A DNA stretch of 64,000 nucleotides, from contig NZ_JARDUA010000001.1 in NCBI RefSeq assembly GCF_029360645.1, positions 1,054,001 through 1,118,000 of the forward strand, read 5' to 3'. This DNA is from Pontibacter litorisediminis. GTDB taxonomy: Bacteria; Bacteroidota; Bacteroidia; Cytophagales; Hymenobacteraceae. The notes beneath the pieces were generated by a model. The model worked only from the letters and a program-made list of their open reading frames with translations. It was not told the DNA's origin and did not search any database. Positions 1 to 9,108 of the stretch are shown here, piece by piece (position 1 is the stretch's first letter; every line of letters starts with the position of its first letter). A program made the translations under genes and the position numbers.

Positions 1-521
1 GAAGCGTTCACGGCCGTGGTGCTGCCGTCTGAGAAAATGTACTGGCGCACCACCACATCGTCGTTAAAGTACAGGGTCAGGCCCACAATCAGGCCCAGGC
101 CCACCTGGCCCAGAATCTTGAAGCGGCCGGCCAATCCCTCCTTGTTTTTCTTGAAGACCTTGATGTAGTCGTCCAGGAAACCGATCAGGCCCAGCCACAC
201 GGTGGACACGATCATCAGCTGCACATACACGTTGTCGAGGCGGGCGAACAGCAGCACCGGCACCAGAATGGCGAGCAGGATAATAAGGCCGCCCATGGTT
301 GGGGTACCTTTCTTCTCCATCTGCCCCTCCAGGCCCAGGTCGCGGATAGACTCGCCCACCTGCTTGCGCTGCAGCACTTTTATCAGCTTGCCGCCAAAGA
401 TCATAGCGATCAGTAGCGACACAAGGGTTGCCATACCCGCCCGGAAGGAGATGTACTGGAACACGCCAGCACCAAACAGGTCGAACTCGCGGTCGAGGTA
501 TGTGAAAAGGTGGTAAAGCAT
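1..521 (-). CDS. mraY: Phospho-N-acetylmuramoyl-pentapeptide transferase, partial
   Basis: Membrane enzyme that transfers phospho-MurNAc-pentapeptide to undecaprenyl phosphate to make lipid I. The minus-strand frame from the ATG at 519-521 gives about 173 residues and runs off the left edge, so the C-terminal half is missing. Visible family marks are a TPTMGGL segment near residue 93 and a GFLDDYIKV segment near residue 137, which belong to the Asp-rich active-site region, with hydrophobic helices between them. It lies 54 bp downstream of murE in the same direction, the usual dcw order. Confidence 0.95.
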   Translation of the reverse strand, partial: MLYHLFTYLDREFDLFGAGVFQYISFRAGMATLVSLLIAMIFGGKLIKVLQRKQVGESIRDLGLEGQMEKKGTPTMGGLIILLAILVPVLLFARLDNVYVQLMIVSTVWLGLIGFLDDYIKVFKKNKEGLAGRFKILGQVGLGLIVGLTLYFNDDVVVRQYIFSDGSTTAVNA

Positions 522-575
522 TTAAAATTCTGTAATCAGTTACCTTTGGCTAATGGTTGAGTTTTGGTTTTAAGT

Positions 576-2039
576 TTATTTTCCGAGCTGCCGGAACATC
601 TCGTGCAGTACTTGTTTGTCGTCGAAATCGTGTTTCACGCCTTTTACCTCCTGATAGGTCTCGTGTCCCTTGCCGGCCACCAGTATGATGTCGTTTGGCT
701 CGGCCAGCATCACAGCGGTTTTAATGGCCTCCTTACGGTCTAGCACCGATAGCGTTTTCTTAAAATCCAGCGGTTTTACACCTTTCTGCATATCGTCCAA
801 TATGGCCTGTGGCTCCTCAAAGCGCGGGTTATCTGATGTTAGGATCACTTTGTCGCTCAGGCGGCAGGCGATGTCGGCCATCACGGGGCGCTTGGCCGCG
901 TCGCGGTTTCCGCCGCAGCCTACCAGCGTAATCACCTTCTGGTTCGGGTTCCGGATCTGCTGAATCGTGTTGAGCACGTTCTCCAGCGCGTCCGGCGTGT
1001 GAGCATAATCCACGATGCCAGTTATTTGCGATTCCGACACGACATAATCAAAGCGGCCGGCGGCAGAGCTCAGGCTGGAAAGCACGGTCAGCGCCTCCGT
1101 CGGGTCCTCGCCCAGCAGCACGGCCACGCCGTAGGCCCCCAGTAGGTTGTAGGCGTTAAAGGCCCCGATGAGTTTTGCCCATATCTCCTGGCCGTCCACC
1201 TCCAGGTGCAATCCCTGAATAGTATTATCGATGATGCGGCCTTTAAACTCTACTGCCTTGCGTAAAGCATAAAAATGCGTGCTGGCCTTGGTGTTTTGCA
1301 CCATTACCGGCCCGCGTTTATCATCGGCGTTCACCAAAGCAAAGGCATTTTTCGGCAACATATCAAAGAAAGACTTCTTTGCCTTGATATACTCATCGAA
1401 CGTGCCGTGGTAATCCAGGTGGTCGTGGGTGATGTTGGTGAAAACCCCGCCGGCAAACGTAATGCCTGCCACCCGCTGCTGCACCATGGCATGCGAGCTT
1501 ACCTCCATAAAGGCATGCGTGCAGCCGGCCTTCACCATCTGCGCCAGCAGCTCGTTCAACTTCACGGCGTCCGGGGTGGTGTGGGTAGATGGAATCACCT
1601 CCTCATCAATCTGGTTCTGCACTGTGGAGATCATGCCTACATGGTAGCCTAACTCCCGGAACAGCTTGTGCAGCAAGGTTACCGAAGTGGTCTTTCCATT
1701 CGTGCCGGTCACGCCTACCAACTGCAGCTTTTTGGAGGGATGCCCATAGAAAGCAGAGGCTATTTGCCCCAGTGCCTCCGCCGAGTCTTTTACCTGTAAG
1801 TAAGTTACCCCCTGCTTCAGCTCCTGCGGCAGCTCCTCGCACACGATCGCGGCGGCATTTGCCTCCTCGGCTTTCGGTATGAACGCATGGCCGTCTGCCT
1901 GCACGCCGCGCACGGCCACGAACAGCACCCCCTCCCGCACCTGGCGCGAGTCGAAGGTGATGGCCTGCACCGGCACGTCAAGCGCGCCGTGGGCTCGAAG
2001 CACGTTCACATTCTGTAGTATGTCCTGCAGTAGCTGCAT
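576..2039 (-). CDS. murE: UDP-MurNAc-L-Ala-D-Glu:meso-diaminopimelate ligase
   Basis: Cytoplasmic Mur ligase adding the third stem-peptide residue to the peptidoglycan precursor, using ATP. At 487 aa it has the usual length. The ATP-binding loop TGTNGKTT sits at about residues 111-118, and the C-terminal motif DNPR (in SDNPRFEEP, near residue 405) is the signature of meso-diaminopimelate-specific enzymes. The start codon overlaps the ftsI stop by one base (TGATG), so the two are translationally coupled. Confidence 0.97.
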   Translation of the reverse strand: MQLLQDILQNVNVLRAHGALDVPVQAITFDSRQVREGVLFVAVRGVQADGHAFIPKAEEANAAAIVCEELPQELKQGVTYLQVKDSAEALGQIASAFYGHPSKKLQLVGVTGTNGKTTSVTLLHKLFRELGYHVGMISTVQNQIDEEVIPSTHTTPDAVKLNELLAQMVKAGCTHAFMEVSSHAMVQQRVAGITFAGGVFTNITHDHLDYHGTFDEYIKAKKSFFDMLPKNAFALVNADDKRGPVMVQNTKASTHFYALRKAVEFKGRIIDNTIQGLHLEVDGQEIWAKLIGAFNAYNLLGAYGVAVLLGEDPTEALTVLSSLSSAAGRFDYVVSESQITGIVDYAHTPDALENVLNTIQQIRNPNQKVITLVGCGGNRDAAKRPVMADIACRLSDKVILTSDNPRFEEPQAILDDMQKGVKPLDFKKTLSVLDRKEAIKTAVMLAEPNDIILVAGKGHETYQEVKGVKHDFDDKQVLHEMFRQLGK

Positions 2040-4138
2040 CAGCCAAGTATAATTGTTATTGTTTTTTCTTCATTTATGTCGGCACCCGGGGCGATGGACT
2101 GTTTCTTCACGCGCTTACCAACTCCCTCCACCTCCACTTTCAGGTGCTGATTGCCAAGTATGAAAAGGGCGTCACGTAGCGTCATCCCCATCACGTCCGG
2201 CACCTTGTTCTGCAACACCGGGTTGGGCTTAAACTCCAGCGAGCGCCGCTTCGGCTCCACCTTCACCCAGTCTTCATCGGCCGTGCCTGTGCGGGTACTG
2301 ATGCCTATCTTGTTATAGATGAGCTTCAGGTCGTCAAAGCTTCCGGCCTGCACCACCGGCAAGCTTTCCTTGTCCGGCACTACCCGCGCCTGCATCGGTT
2401 TGTGCATGGCCAGATCGCGTGCGTAGGCCTTGTCCGCCACCTCCTTAAACACGGGCGCCGCCACATCACTGCCGTACACGTTCACCCCTTTCGGGCTGTC
2501 GATGATCACGATGCAGCTGTACTTTGGATTGTCTGCCGGGAAATACCCTGCAAACGAGGTGGAGTACTCGCGCACGTAACGTCCATCCTTCACTTTCCGG
2601 GCCGTACCCGTCTTCCCGGCTATTTTATAATCCGTGTTAAAGATATTCTTTGCTGTTCCGTTCTCCACCACGCCCTCCAGCATCACCTTCAGCTTCTTCA
2701 GCGTCTCGTCGGAGCACAACTTCTCGTTCAGCACGCGGGTCTCGAACGACTGCACCACCTCATCCACTTTTCTTATCTCCTTCACGATAATCGGCTGCAC
2801 CTTCACCCCGTTGTTCGCCACGGCATTGTAGAAAGCCAGTGTCTGCAGCGGCGAGAGCTTCATCTCATAGCCAATGGACATGGAGGTGAGCGTAGTGCCA
2901 TACCAGTTCTTATCCTGCGGATCCTTCATATATGGCCTGGCTTCCCCTTCCATTTGAAAGCCCAGGGTGCTGTTGAGCCCAAACTTGTTCAGGTAGTCGA
3001 CATAAGCCTGCTGCTCAGTGCCGAAATATTGTTCCATCAACTTAGCCACGCCGATGTTCGATGACTTCTCAAACACCTGCTGCACCGTGATCTTGCCGTA
3101 GCCGTTTATCTTGGCATCCGTCATGATCGTGTTTTTGATCTTGTAGCGGCCGTCCCCTGTATCAATGGTGTCCGTCAGGTTTACCTCCGGGTGGTGCTCA
3201 AAGAGCGCCATCATGGAAGCCAGCTTAAAGGTGGAGCCCGGCTCGGTGCGTCCCTGGTTTCCTACCGCGTAGTTATAATCCTCTATGTAACCACCCTTTG
3301 TCTTTCCCAGGTTGGCAATAGCCTTGATCTCGCCCGTTTTCACCTCCATCAGGATGACGGTGCCATACTCGGCACTGGTTTTCTCGAGCGCCTTGTACAG
3401 CGCGTTCTCAGCCACGTCCTGCAGGTTGATGTCCAGCGTGGTCTTGATGTCGTACCCGTGCTGCGGATTTACCTCGGTGCCGTCGTAAATGGGTTTGCTA
3501 CCGCCGGCTATCCGCTCGAAAAGGGCCTCCCCATCTGTTCCGGACAAGTTGGCATTGAAGCTATACTCCAGGCCAGCCCCGTTCTTATCCTCGTTTATAA
3601 AGCCAATGGTACGCTCGGCTAGTATACCGAATGGCTTAAAGCGTTTCTCTACTTTCTCAAAGATCACCCCGCCCCTGTTCTTGCCTTCCCTAAAGATCGG
3701 CCAGCGCGACATCTCCTTCTTGTCCTGGTAGTTGATCTGCCGGCTATGCAGGCGCACATACCTTCTGCCGGAGTGGCGCGCATTCTTGATCTTGCGGTGA
3801 TAATACTCCGGAGCCCTATCCCCGTAGAAGCGCGACAAGAGCAAGGCCAGCGAATCGATGCCGCTGTTAAACACCTCCGGCTTCGCCACGGTAGGGTCGA
3901 AGGCCACGCGGTAGAACGGCAGCGACGTGGCCAGTATGCTTTCGTTGTCGGAAAGGATGTTGCCACGCGTGGCGCGCACCGGCTTGTAGAAGATGCGGCG
4001 CTCCTTGGAGATGCTCTTCCACTTGTCACCCTCCAGAAACTGGATGTGCACGACCTTATACACGATCGCGCATGCAAAGAGGCATACCAACAGGAATACC
4101 AGCCTAACCCGAATCAGTATAGATTTCTTAATACTCAT
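2039..4138 (-). CDS. ftsI: Septal penicillin-binding protein (class B transpeptidase) with C-terminal PASTA domain
   Basis: Division-specific D,D-transpeptidase of 699 aa that cross-links septal peptidoglycan in the periplasm. It has an N-terminal membrane anchor (about residues 10-32), a PBP dimerisation domain, and a transpeptidase domain with the three active-site motifs: STFK near residue 302, SSN near 359 and KTG near 509. A single PASTA domain covers about residues 645-699. I chose the ATG at 4138; a TTG four codons upstream is less likely. The start overlaps the end of the ftsL-like gene by 11 bp. Context is the dcw cluster. Confidence 0.95.
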   Translation of the reverse strand: MSIKKSILIRVRLVFLLVCLFACAIVYKVVHIQFLEGDKWKSISKERRIFYKPVRATRGNILSDNESILATSLPFYRVAFDPTVAKPEVFNSGIDSLALLLSRFYGDRAPEYYHRKIKNARHSGRRYVRLHSRQINYQDKKEMSRWPIFREGKNRGGVIFEKVEKRFKPFGILAERTIGFINEDKNGAGLEYSFNANLSGTDGEALFERIAGGSKPIYDGTEVNPQHGYDIKTTLDINLQDVAENALYKALEKTSAEYGTVILMEVKTGEIKAIANLGKTKGGYIEDYNYAVGNQGRTEPGSTFKLASMMALFEHHPEVNLTDTIDTGDGRYKIKNTIMTDAKINGYGKITVQQVFEKSSNIGVAKLMEQYFGTEQQAYVDYLNKFGLNSTLGFQMEGEARPYMKDPQDKNWYGTTLTSMSIGYEMKLSPLQTLAFYNAVANNGVKVQPIIVKEIRKVDEVVQSFETRVLNEKLCSDETLKKLKVMLEGVVENGTAKNIFNTDYKIAGKTGTARKVKDGRYVREYSTSFAGYFPADNPKYSCIVIIDSPKGVNVYGSDVAAPVFKEVADKAYARDLAMHKPMQARVVPDKESLPVVQAGSFDDLKLIYNKIGISTRTGTADEDWVKVEPKRRSLEFKPNPVLQNKVPDVMGMTLRDALFILGNQHLKVEVEGVGKRVKKQSIAPGADINEEKTITIILG

Positions 4139-4559
4139 CTGGATGCACAATAACCTGGTATGGCGGCCTGGAGCTTTCCTCCAAACCGAGTGGCGCTACG
4201 TTTCGGGCCACCTCCGACTGCTTGCTCGCCTCCATGTACTCCGACTTCAGGGTAGAGTAGTCGGCCCGCAGGTCCTCCACCTCCACCTTCACCTTGTCTA
4301 TCTGGCGAATCGTTTTCACGGCAAAGTGCGTGTTGCCGATGTATAAAAGCGTAATGCCCGTCAGAAACAGGACGCGCGGCATGTATTTCAGCGGCACCCC
4401 CTCCTCAAACAAGGCATCAACATTGGCGTACTTATCGAGCAGCGAAAACAGGCTGAACCCTTTCTTCTTAGGCTTCAGCGGTTCTTCTGCCTCTGGCTTC
4501 ACACGCGCCGCATTATGCTTCGGGGCGTCTGTTCTTTTGGTGAGTACATTAGAAGCCAT
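4128..4559 (-). CDS. FtsL-like cell division protein
   Basis: A 143-aa bitopic membrane protein: a basic cytoplasmic tail of about 80 residues, one hydrophobic segment (about residues 82-100, PRVLFLTGITLLYIG), then a short periplasmic part with heptad-like charged residues (VKVEVEDLRADYSTLKSEY) that should form a coiled coil. Position between rsmH and ftsI matches FtsL, which scaffolds FtsB and the septal synthase. FtsL sequences are poorly conserved, so the assignment rests mainly on topology and gene order. Confidence 0.8.
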   Translation of the reverse strand: MASNVLTKRTDAPKHNAARVKPEAEEPLKPKKKGFSLFSLLDKYANVDALFEEGVPLKYMPRVLFLTGITLLYIGNTHFAVKTIRQIDKVKVEVEDLRADYSTLKSEYMEASKQSEVARNVAPLGLEESSRPPYQVIVHPDEY

Positions 4560-4587
4560 ACTTGTTTTCTTTAGCTAATAGTTTGTT

Positions 4588-5508
4588 TTACTTTCCTTCG
4601 CGTTCCTCCTTCTTCTCAGCCACCCTTAGCTTGGCACTTCTGGAGCGGCTGTTCTGCAGCAGCTCCTCCTCTTTCGGCGTTATCGGTTTCCGATGCACGG
4701 CCTCCAGCGGCTTTATTTCGTTTCCGAAGAGGTCTTTCTCCACCTCCCCGAAGAATTTCCCCTTGGCGATAAAATTCTTCACCATCCGGTCTTCCAGCGA
4801 GTGATATGAGATCACCGAGAGCCTTCCGCCGGGCTTCAGCACCTCCGCCGCCTGCTCCAGCAGCTCCTCCAGTGCCTTCATCTCATCGTTCACCTCAATC
4901 CGGAGCGCCTGGAACACCTGTGCCAGGTACTTGTTCTCCTTCCCTTTCGGGGTGCAGGAACCAATGGCCTGCTTAAACTGCGCAATCGTTTCCAGCGGTT
5001 GCCGGTTGCGCTTCTCCACCACCGTTCGAGCCAGGGTCTTGGCGTTCTTCACCTCTCCGTAGATCCCGAAGATGCGATGCAACTGCTCCTCTGAATAGGT
5101 CTCCAGCACCTCCTGGGCCGTTATACCTGCGTCCGGGTCCATGCGCATGTCCAGCGGCCCGTCGAAGCGGGTGGAAAAGCCGCGCTCCGGCACATCGAAC
5201 TGGTGCGAGGAAACCCCTAAGTCAGCGAGAATCCCATCTACCTTTTTTACGCCGTACAGGCGCAGGTACTTTTTCAGGTCGCGGAAGTTGGCGCGCACAA
5301 ACTGAAAGTTCGGCCCCTCCAGCACCTTCGACTGCTCCTGGGCATCGGCATCCTGGTCAAAACTGTAAAGCTTACCTGTTGTAAGCTCTTTCAGGATGCG
5401 CGCCGAGTGGCCTCCGCCCCCAAACGTCACATCCACATATATTCCATCCGGCTTTATGGCCAGCGCCGCTACCGACTCCTCCAGTAAAACTGGGCGATGA
5501 TACTCCAT
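4588..5508 (-). CDS. rsmH: 16S rRNA (cytosine-1402-N4)-methyltransferase
   Basis: RsmH (MraW), 306 aa, methylates C1402 of 16S rRNA in the ribosomal P site. The SAM-binding loop VTFGGGGHS is near residues 28-36 and the family motif ADLGVSSHQFD near 140-150. The sequence from PVLLEES through RVAEKKEEREG aligns end to end with the family. Its ATG shares one base with the mraZ stop (TAATG), so translation is likely coupled. Confidence 0.97.
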   Translation of the reverse strand: MEYHRPVLLEESVAALAIKPDGIYVDVTFGGGGHSARILKELTTGKLYSFDQDADAQEQSKVLEGPNFQFVRANFRDLKKYLRLYGVKKVDGILADLGVSSHQFDVPERGFSTRFDGPLDMRMDPDAGITAQEVLETYSEEQLHRIFGIYGEVKNAKTLARTVVEKRNRQPLETIAQFKQAIGSCTPKGKENKYLAQVFQALRIEVNDEMKALEELLEQAAEVLKPGGRLSVISYHSLEDRMVKNFIAKGKFFGEVEKDLFGNEIKPLEAVHRKPITPKEEELLQNSRSRSAKLRVAEKKEEREGK

Positions 5509-5975
5509 TATATACTTTGCTCCTCTGCCGGTTTATCACCCAAAAACTTCTGGGCAAGCTGTGAGAAATTCTGCTGGTCCTTGATCAGGAACTCCTCATA
5601 CTTGTCAGGGTTCCAGATCTCCACACGGTTGCCAAGCCCCACCACAATCGCCTCCTTCTCCAGCTCCGCGAAGCGCGCCATGGTCTTCGGCACGATGAAG
5701 CGCCCGGCACCATCCAGCTCGATCTCGGTGTTGCCCCGGAAGAAGTTCCGCTGGAAATGACGGTACTCCTCGTTGAACTCGTTCAGGCCGGCCACCTTGT
5801 CGTAGATCACCTTCCACTCCGCCTTCGGGTACAGCACCAGGCAAGGCTCAAACCCCCTCATCAGCACCACATGATTGCCAGACGCCTCCGGCAGGTTGGA
5901 TTTTATCTTTGCAGGTAAAACCAACCTTCCCTTCGGATCGATCTTGCACTCATATTCGCCAGAAAGGAAGTTCAT
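5508..5975 (-). CDS. mraZ: Transcriptional regulator MraZ
   Basis: A 155-aa DNA-binding regulator of the division and cell wall cluster with two AbrB/SpoVT-like halves: GEYECKIDPKGRLVLPAK at residues 5-22, and a second copy near residues 75-95 containing ELDGAGRFIVPK. The ATG at 5973-5975 puts the conserved FLSGEYECKID at the N-terminus; the frame is open 28 codons further upstream, but that would add an extension through the promoter. First gene of the dcw operon, with operator-like repeats just upstream. Confidence 0.95.
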   Translation of the reverse strand: MNFLSGEYECKIDPKGRLVLPAKIKSNLPEASGNHVVLMRGFEPCLVLYPKAEWKVIYDKVAGLNEFNEEYRHFQRNFFRGNTEIELDGAGRFIVPKTMARFAELEKEAIVVGLGNRVEIWNPDKYEEFLIKDQQNFSQLAQKFLGDKPAEEQSI

Positions 5976-6015
5976 AGGCTTATGGTGGTTTGGTCCGTAT
6001 AGACTTTGGACTATA

Positions 6016-6072
6016 CAAATGTAGCCAAACAGCAAAATATCGCAACCACAATCTACCACTTTTTACCACTTT
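6016..6072 (-). promoter_or_regulatory. mraZ promoter with MraZ-box repeats
   Basis: On the minus strand a Bacteroidota -7 box TACATTTG lies at 6016-6023, with a TTG -33 element at 6043-6045, 19 bp away. Immediately upstream are two AGTGG repeats exactly 10 bp apart (6056-6060 and 6066-6070, plus-strand CCACT). This 10-bp spacing of GTGG-type repeats is the known layout of MraZ operators, so autoregulation is likely. Confidence 0.75.
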
Positions 6073-6118
6073 GTGGATAAATTATGGTAATCCACACCAC
6101 TTATCCACATTATCCACA
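6072..6118. promoter_or_regulatory. Cluster of DnaA-box-like nonamers
   Basis: Three exact copies of the DnaA-box consensus TTATCCACA occur within 47 bp: inverted at 6072-6080 (TGTGGATAA) and direct and abutting at 6101-6109 and 6110-6118. TAATCCACA at 6088-6096 has one mismatch, and TTATCCACT is at 6257-6265. An AT-rich stretch follows (6125-6260). The same bases also contain GTGG cores, so some may be read by MraZ instead. No gene fits in 5976-6358. Confidence 0.6.
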
Positions 6119-6270
6119 CCACCGCCCCCTGATTTTGGGCATAACTAAATTTGCAGCGAAACAACAAATTACCTAAAATACGAGACACCGAAAACACAAC
6201 TAGCTAATAAACAACACATTACATACTTAACATAAAACATAGCCCATATTTTATACTTATCCACTGCTAA

Positions 6271-6334
6271 AGTGGGGCGAAGTGGCAGAAGAGGGAGAAA
6301 GTGGAAGGGATTTAACCAAGGTGGAGCAAAGTGG
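6271..6334 (+). repeat. GTGG repeat array with about 10-bp phase
   Basis: AGTGG occurs at 6271, 6281, 6300 and 6330, GGTGG at 6320, and a degenerate GAGGG at 6291, all about one helical turn apart on the plus strand. The 12-mer AAGTGGCAGAAG is repeated exactly at 6280-6291 and 6329-6340. The array ends just upstream of a promoter box, so it is probably a multi-site operator. Confidence 0.6.
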
Positions 6335-6346
6335 CAGAAGGTTTCG

Positions 6347-6354
6347 TATATTTG
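6347..6354 (+). promoter_or_regulatory. Promoter -7 box upstream of the Cys-pair/TonB/HMA genes
   Basis: TATATTTG matches the Bacteroidota TAnnTTTG -7 box. I see no strong -33 element; the GTGG array covers that region, which fits activator or repressor control. Confidence 0.55.
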
Positions 6355-6358
6355 TGGC

Positions 6359-6757
6359 GTGAGAAACACCTTCAGGCATAGCGCAATTCTTCTGCTGGCA
6401 CTCAGCATTCTGCTGGGGTCTTTTGGTGTGGCCTTAACGCAGCAGTTGTGCCAACTGGCCAGCATACAGTCTACCACCGCAGTGGCAGACCAATGCTGCG
6501 ATAAGTCTGATCTACCCGACACCGGCAAGGCCAGCTGCTGTGAAGAACACGTGGCTTACCATAAGCTAGAGCCGGTCTCTACGCCCAAAGAATTTAGCCT
6601 GCAGGTACCCGCACTGGCTTTCACGCCCCCCACTCCCTTTGTGGCGGTTTACCAGGCAAGCCAGCAGACACAGCAGGCCGTGCTGCGCTACACCAACAGC
6701 TCACCGCCGCTTTATGGGCGAGATCTGCTCCATTTCCTGCAACTCCTGATCGTTTAG
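6359..6757 (+). CDS. Small exported Cys-pair protein (HYC_CC_PP-like)
   Basis: A protein of about 132 aa with a hydrophobic N-terminal segment (SAILLLALSILLGSFGVAL) followed by a short domain with two vicinal Cys pairs, DQCCDK and SCCEEH, and a Pro-rich tail. The pattern resembles the small CC-motif proteins that Bacteroidota often encode next to TonB receptors. I chose the GTG at 6359, which puts the signal segment at the N-terminus; an ATG at 6272 lies inside the repeat array. If the promoter box at 6347 is used, the message would be nearly leaderless. A role in binding copper or a similar ion is inferred from the cysteines and neighbours. Confidence 0.65.
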   Translation: MRNTFRHSAILLLALSILLGSFGVALTQQLCQLASIQSTTAVADQCCDKSDLPDTGKASCCEEHVAYHKLEPVSTPKEFSLQVPALAFTPPTPFVAVYQASQQTQQAVLRYTNSSPPLYGRDLLHFLQLLIV

Positions 6758-6848
6758 ACCAATTCAGAGCCCCTGCCATACTTTTTCGGGCATGCCTGCG
6801 CCTATACGCGCGCAAACAATCTCTGAATTTCTAAACGATGACCAAATC

Positions 6849-9071
6849 ATGACTAAAACCAACGGCAACCTCAGGAGCTATACTTTTGCGCTGCTTGCCA
6901 CACTTCTTATACTTTGTTTTTCCTCTCAAGCCTTTGCCCAGCAGTTACAGGGCAAAGTGGTAGACAAAACCAACCCCGGCCAGCCCCTTATCGGAGCCAA
7001 CGTCGTATGGCTGGGCACAGACAAAGGCACCGCCACCGATGGCGCCGGAACCTTTACCCTTGCCTGGGCAGATGCCAAAATCCCCAAAGTACTCATCAGC
7101 TACATCGGCTATACTTCTGACACAGTGGATGTGGCGGGCAAAAGCAATGTGGTGCTTACCCTTGGCCAGGCCACCGGCCTGCAGGAGGTGGTGATAGAGG
7201 GGCAAGTGGAGCGCCATTCCGCCCTCACCTCTACCCAGACCGAGATCATTACGAGCCGAGACCTGGAAAAATCGGCTTGCTGCAACCTGGCCGAAAGCTT
7301 TGAGACCAATGCCTCGGTGGAGGTGAGCACCACGGACGCCGTATCAGGGGCCAAGCAAATCCAGATGCTGGGCCTGGACGGCTCCTATACCTTGCTGACA
7401 ACCGACAATGTGCCCGCCCTGCGGGGACTGGCTACTCCTTTCCGCCTCAACTACCTCTCCGGCACCTTTATCGAGTCTATCGACATCATCAAAGGCATGG
7501 GATCCGTGCTCAACGGCTATGAATCCATTTCGGGGCAGGTGAACGTGGCACTGCGCGACCCGGCCAAGGCAGAGCGCCTCTACCTTAACCTGTATGGCAA
7601 CAGCATCGGACGCTATGACGCTAACCTGAACCTGGCTACTGGCCTGGGCAAAAAGTGGAGCACCCTGCTGATGCTGCACACCGACCAGCTGCACCACCGC
7701 GTGGACCGCAACGACGACGGCTTTATGGACCTTTCGCTAGGCTCGCAGTATAACGTGTTCAACAAATGGAAGTATGAGCACGGTGCCTGGGTGTCTGAGT
7801 TTGGGCTGAATGCGCTGCGCGAGGCAAAAGTGGGCGGGCAGATGAAGTATGACGAGGACAAATCGCCAGCGGAACAGCCGTACTATGGCACCGAATCGGA
7901 GGTGGACCGGCTTTCCGGCTACAACAAGACCTCCTATACTTTCCCGGGTAAGCCTTACCAGAGCATTGGCCTGATCACCTCGGCCACGCACCATCAATTC
8001 GATTCGCAGTACGGACTGCGTGCATATGACGGCGAACAGAACAGCGCCAACGCCCGCCTCATCTTCCAGTCTATTATTGGCGATACCCGCCACACGTATA
8101 AGACCGGCCTTAGCTATAACTTTGAAGGCTACACAGAAAGCCTGGCCGACTCTGCCTTTAGCCGCACCGAGCGGGTGCCGGGCGCTTTTGGGGAGTACAT
8201 CTATAACAACGCCGACAACCTAACGGTAGTGGCCGGCGCACGCGTGGATTTCCACAACCTCTACGGCACGGTGTTCACGCCACGGTTTAACCTGAAGTAT
8301 GACCTGTCGCCCAACACGATCGTGCGTGTGGCCACGGGCAAGGGCTTTAGGGTAGCCAACCCAGTGGCCGAGAACACGGCTGCCTTGGTCAGCTCCCGCT
8401 CATTTGTGGCAGAAGAGGACCTGCAGCCGGAAGAGGCCTGGAACATTGGCGGGTCGTTTACCCACTATTTTGAGCTGGGCGGCAGGCCAGGCGCCTTTGT
8501 GACCGATTTTTACCATACCAGCTTCATGAACCAGGTGGTGGCCGATATGTATAGCCAGCCGGGGCAGGTGCTGTTCTATAACCTGGATGGCCGCTCCTAC
8601 TCCAACAGTTTCCAGGCGGAGCTGCAGTATGAGCTGCTGAAAGGACTGGATGCCAAGGCCGCCTATAAATACTACGACGTGAAAACGAGCTACAAAGGTG
8701 AGTTACTGCAGAAGCCGATGATCCCGGAGCACCGCTTCTTCGTGAACCTTGGTTTTGCCACTCCATTCGACAAGTGGCGCGCCGACCTGACCACGCAATA
8801 CTTTGGCCTGATGCCTTTAGCACCAGTGTCGCGGCAAGCGGAGCAGCAGGGGCATACATCCAAGCGGTTTGCCACGGTAAACACCCAGGTTACCCGCGCC
8901 TTTAAGCGCTGGGAAGTATACCTGGGCGCTGAAAACCTGCTGAATTACCGTCAGCCGGAGCCAATTATGGGAGCCAGCGAGCCTTTTGGCAGTAATTTTG
9001 ATGCCAGCATGGTTTGGGGGCCAATAACAGGCCGGGTGGTATACGCCGGATTACGTTTCAGAATCGATTAA
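6849..9071 (+). CDS. TonB-dependent receptor, probably for a metal or metal complex
   Basis: A 740-aa outer membrane transporter. It has a signal peptide ending near AFAQ, a carboxypeptidase-regulatory-like beta-sandwich (about residues 28-112), a plug domain (about 115-235, with an ESISGQVNVAL segment) and a beta-barrel to the C-terminus, which ends in an aromatic-rich strand (YAGLRFRID). The start of the plug carries an unusual Cys pair (SACCNLAESF, near residue 144). The ATG at 6849 directly precedes the signal peptide. It lies 91 bp after the Cys-pair gene and 37 bp before an HMA protein, suggesting a soft-metal uptake unit. The substrate is inferred. Confidence 0.85.
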   Translation: MTKTNGNLRSYTFALLATLLILCFSSQAFAQQLQGKVVDKTNPGQPLIGANVVWLGTDKGTATDGAGTFTLAWADAKIPKVLISYIGYTSDTVDVAGKSNVVLTLGQATGLQEVVIEGQVERHSALTSTQTEIITSRDLEKSACCNLAESFETNASVEVSTTDAVSGAKQIQMLGLDGSYTLLTTDNVPALRGLATPFRLNYLSGTFIESIDIIKGMGSVLNGYESISGQVNVALRDPAKAERLYLNLYGNSIGRYDANLNLATGLGKKWSTLLMLHTDQLHHRVDRNDDGFMDLSLGSQYNVFNKWKYEHGAWVSEFGLNALREAKVGGQMKYDEDKSPAEQPYYGTESEVDRLSGYNKTSYTFPGKPYQSIGLITSATHHQFDSQYGLRAYDGEQNSANARLIFQSIIGDTRHTYKTGLSYNFEGYTESLADSAFSRTERVPGAFGEYIYNNADNLTVVAGARVDFHNLYGTVFTPRFNLKYDLSPNTIVRVATGKGFRVANPVAENTAALVSSRSFVAEEDLQPEEAWNIGGSFTHYFELGGRPGAFVTDFYHTSFMNQVVADMYSQPGQVLFYNLDGRSYSNSFQAELQYELLKGLDAKAAYKYYDVKTSYKGELLQKPMIPEHRFFVNLGFATPFDKWRADLTTQYFGLMPLAPVSRQAEQQGHTSKRFATVNTQVTRAFKRWEVYLGAENLLNYRQPEPIMGASEPFGSNFDASMVWGPITGRVVYAGLRFRID

Positions 9072-9108
9072 CCAATTGCTTAAACTTTATACTATAAAAC
9101 AGAGACAG

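Noticed and set aside
6271..6334. GTGG array considered as a CRISPR or iteron array
   Set aside because: Units are only about 10 bp with no unique spacers and no cas or rep gene; an operator fits better.
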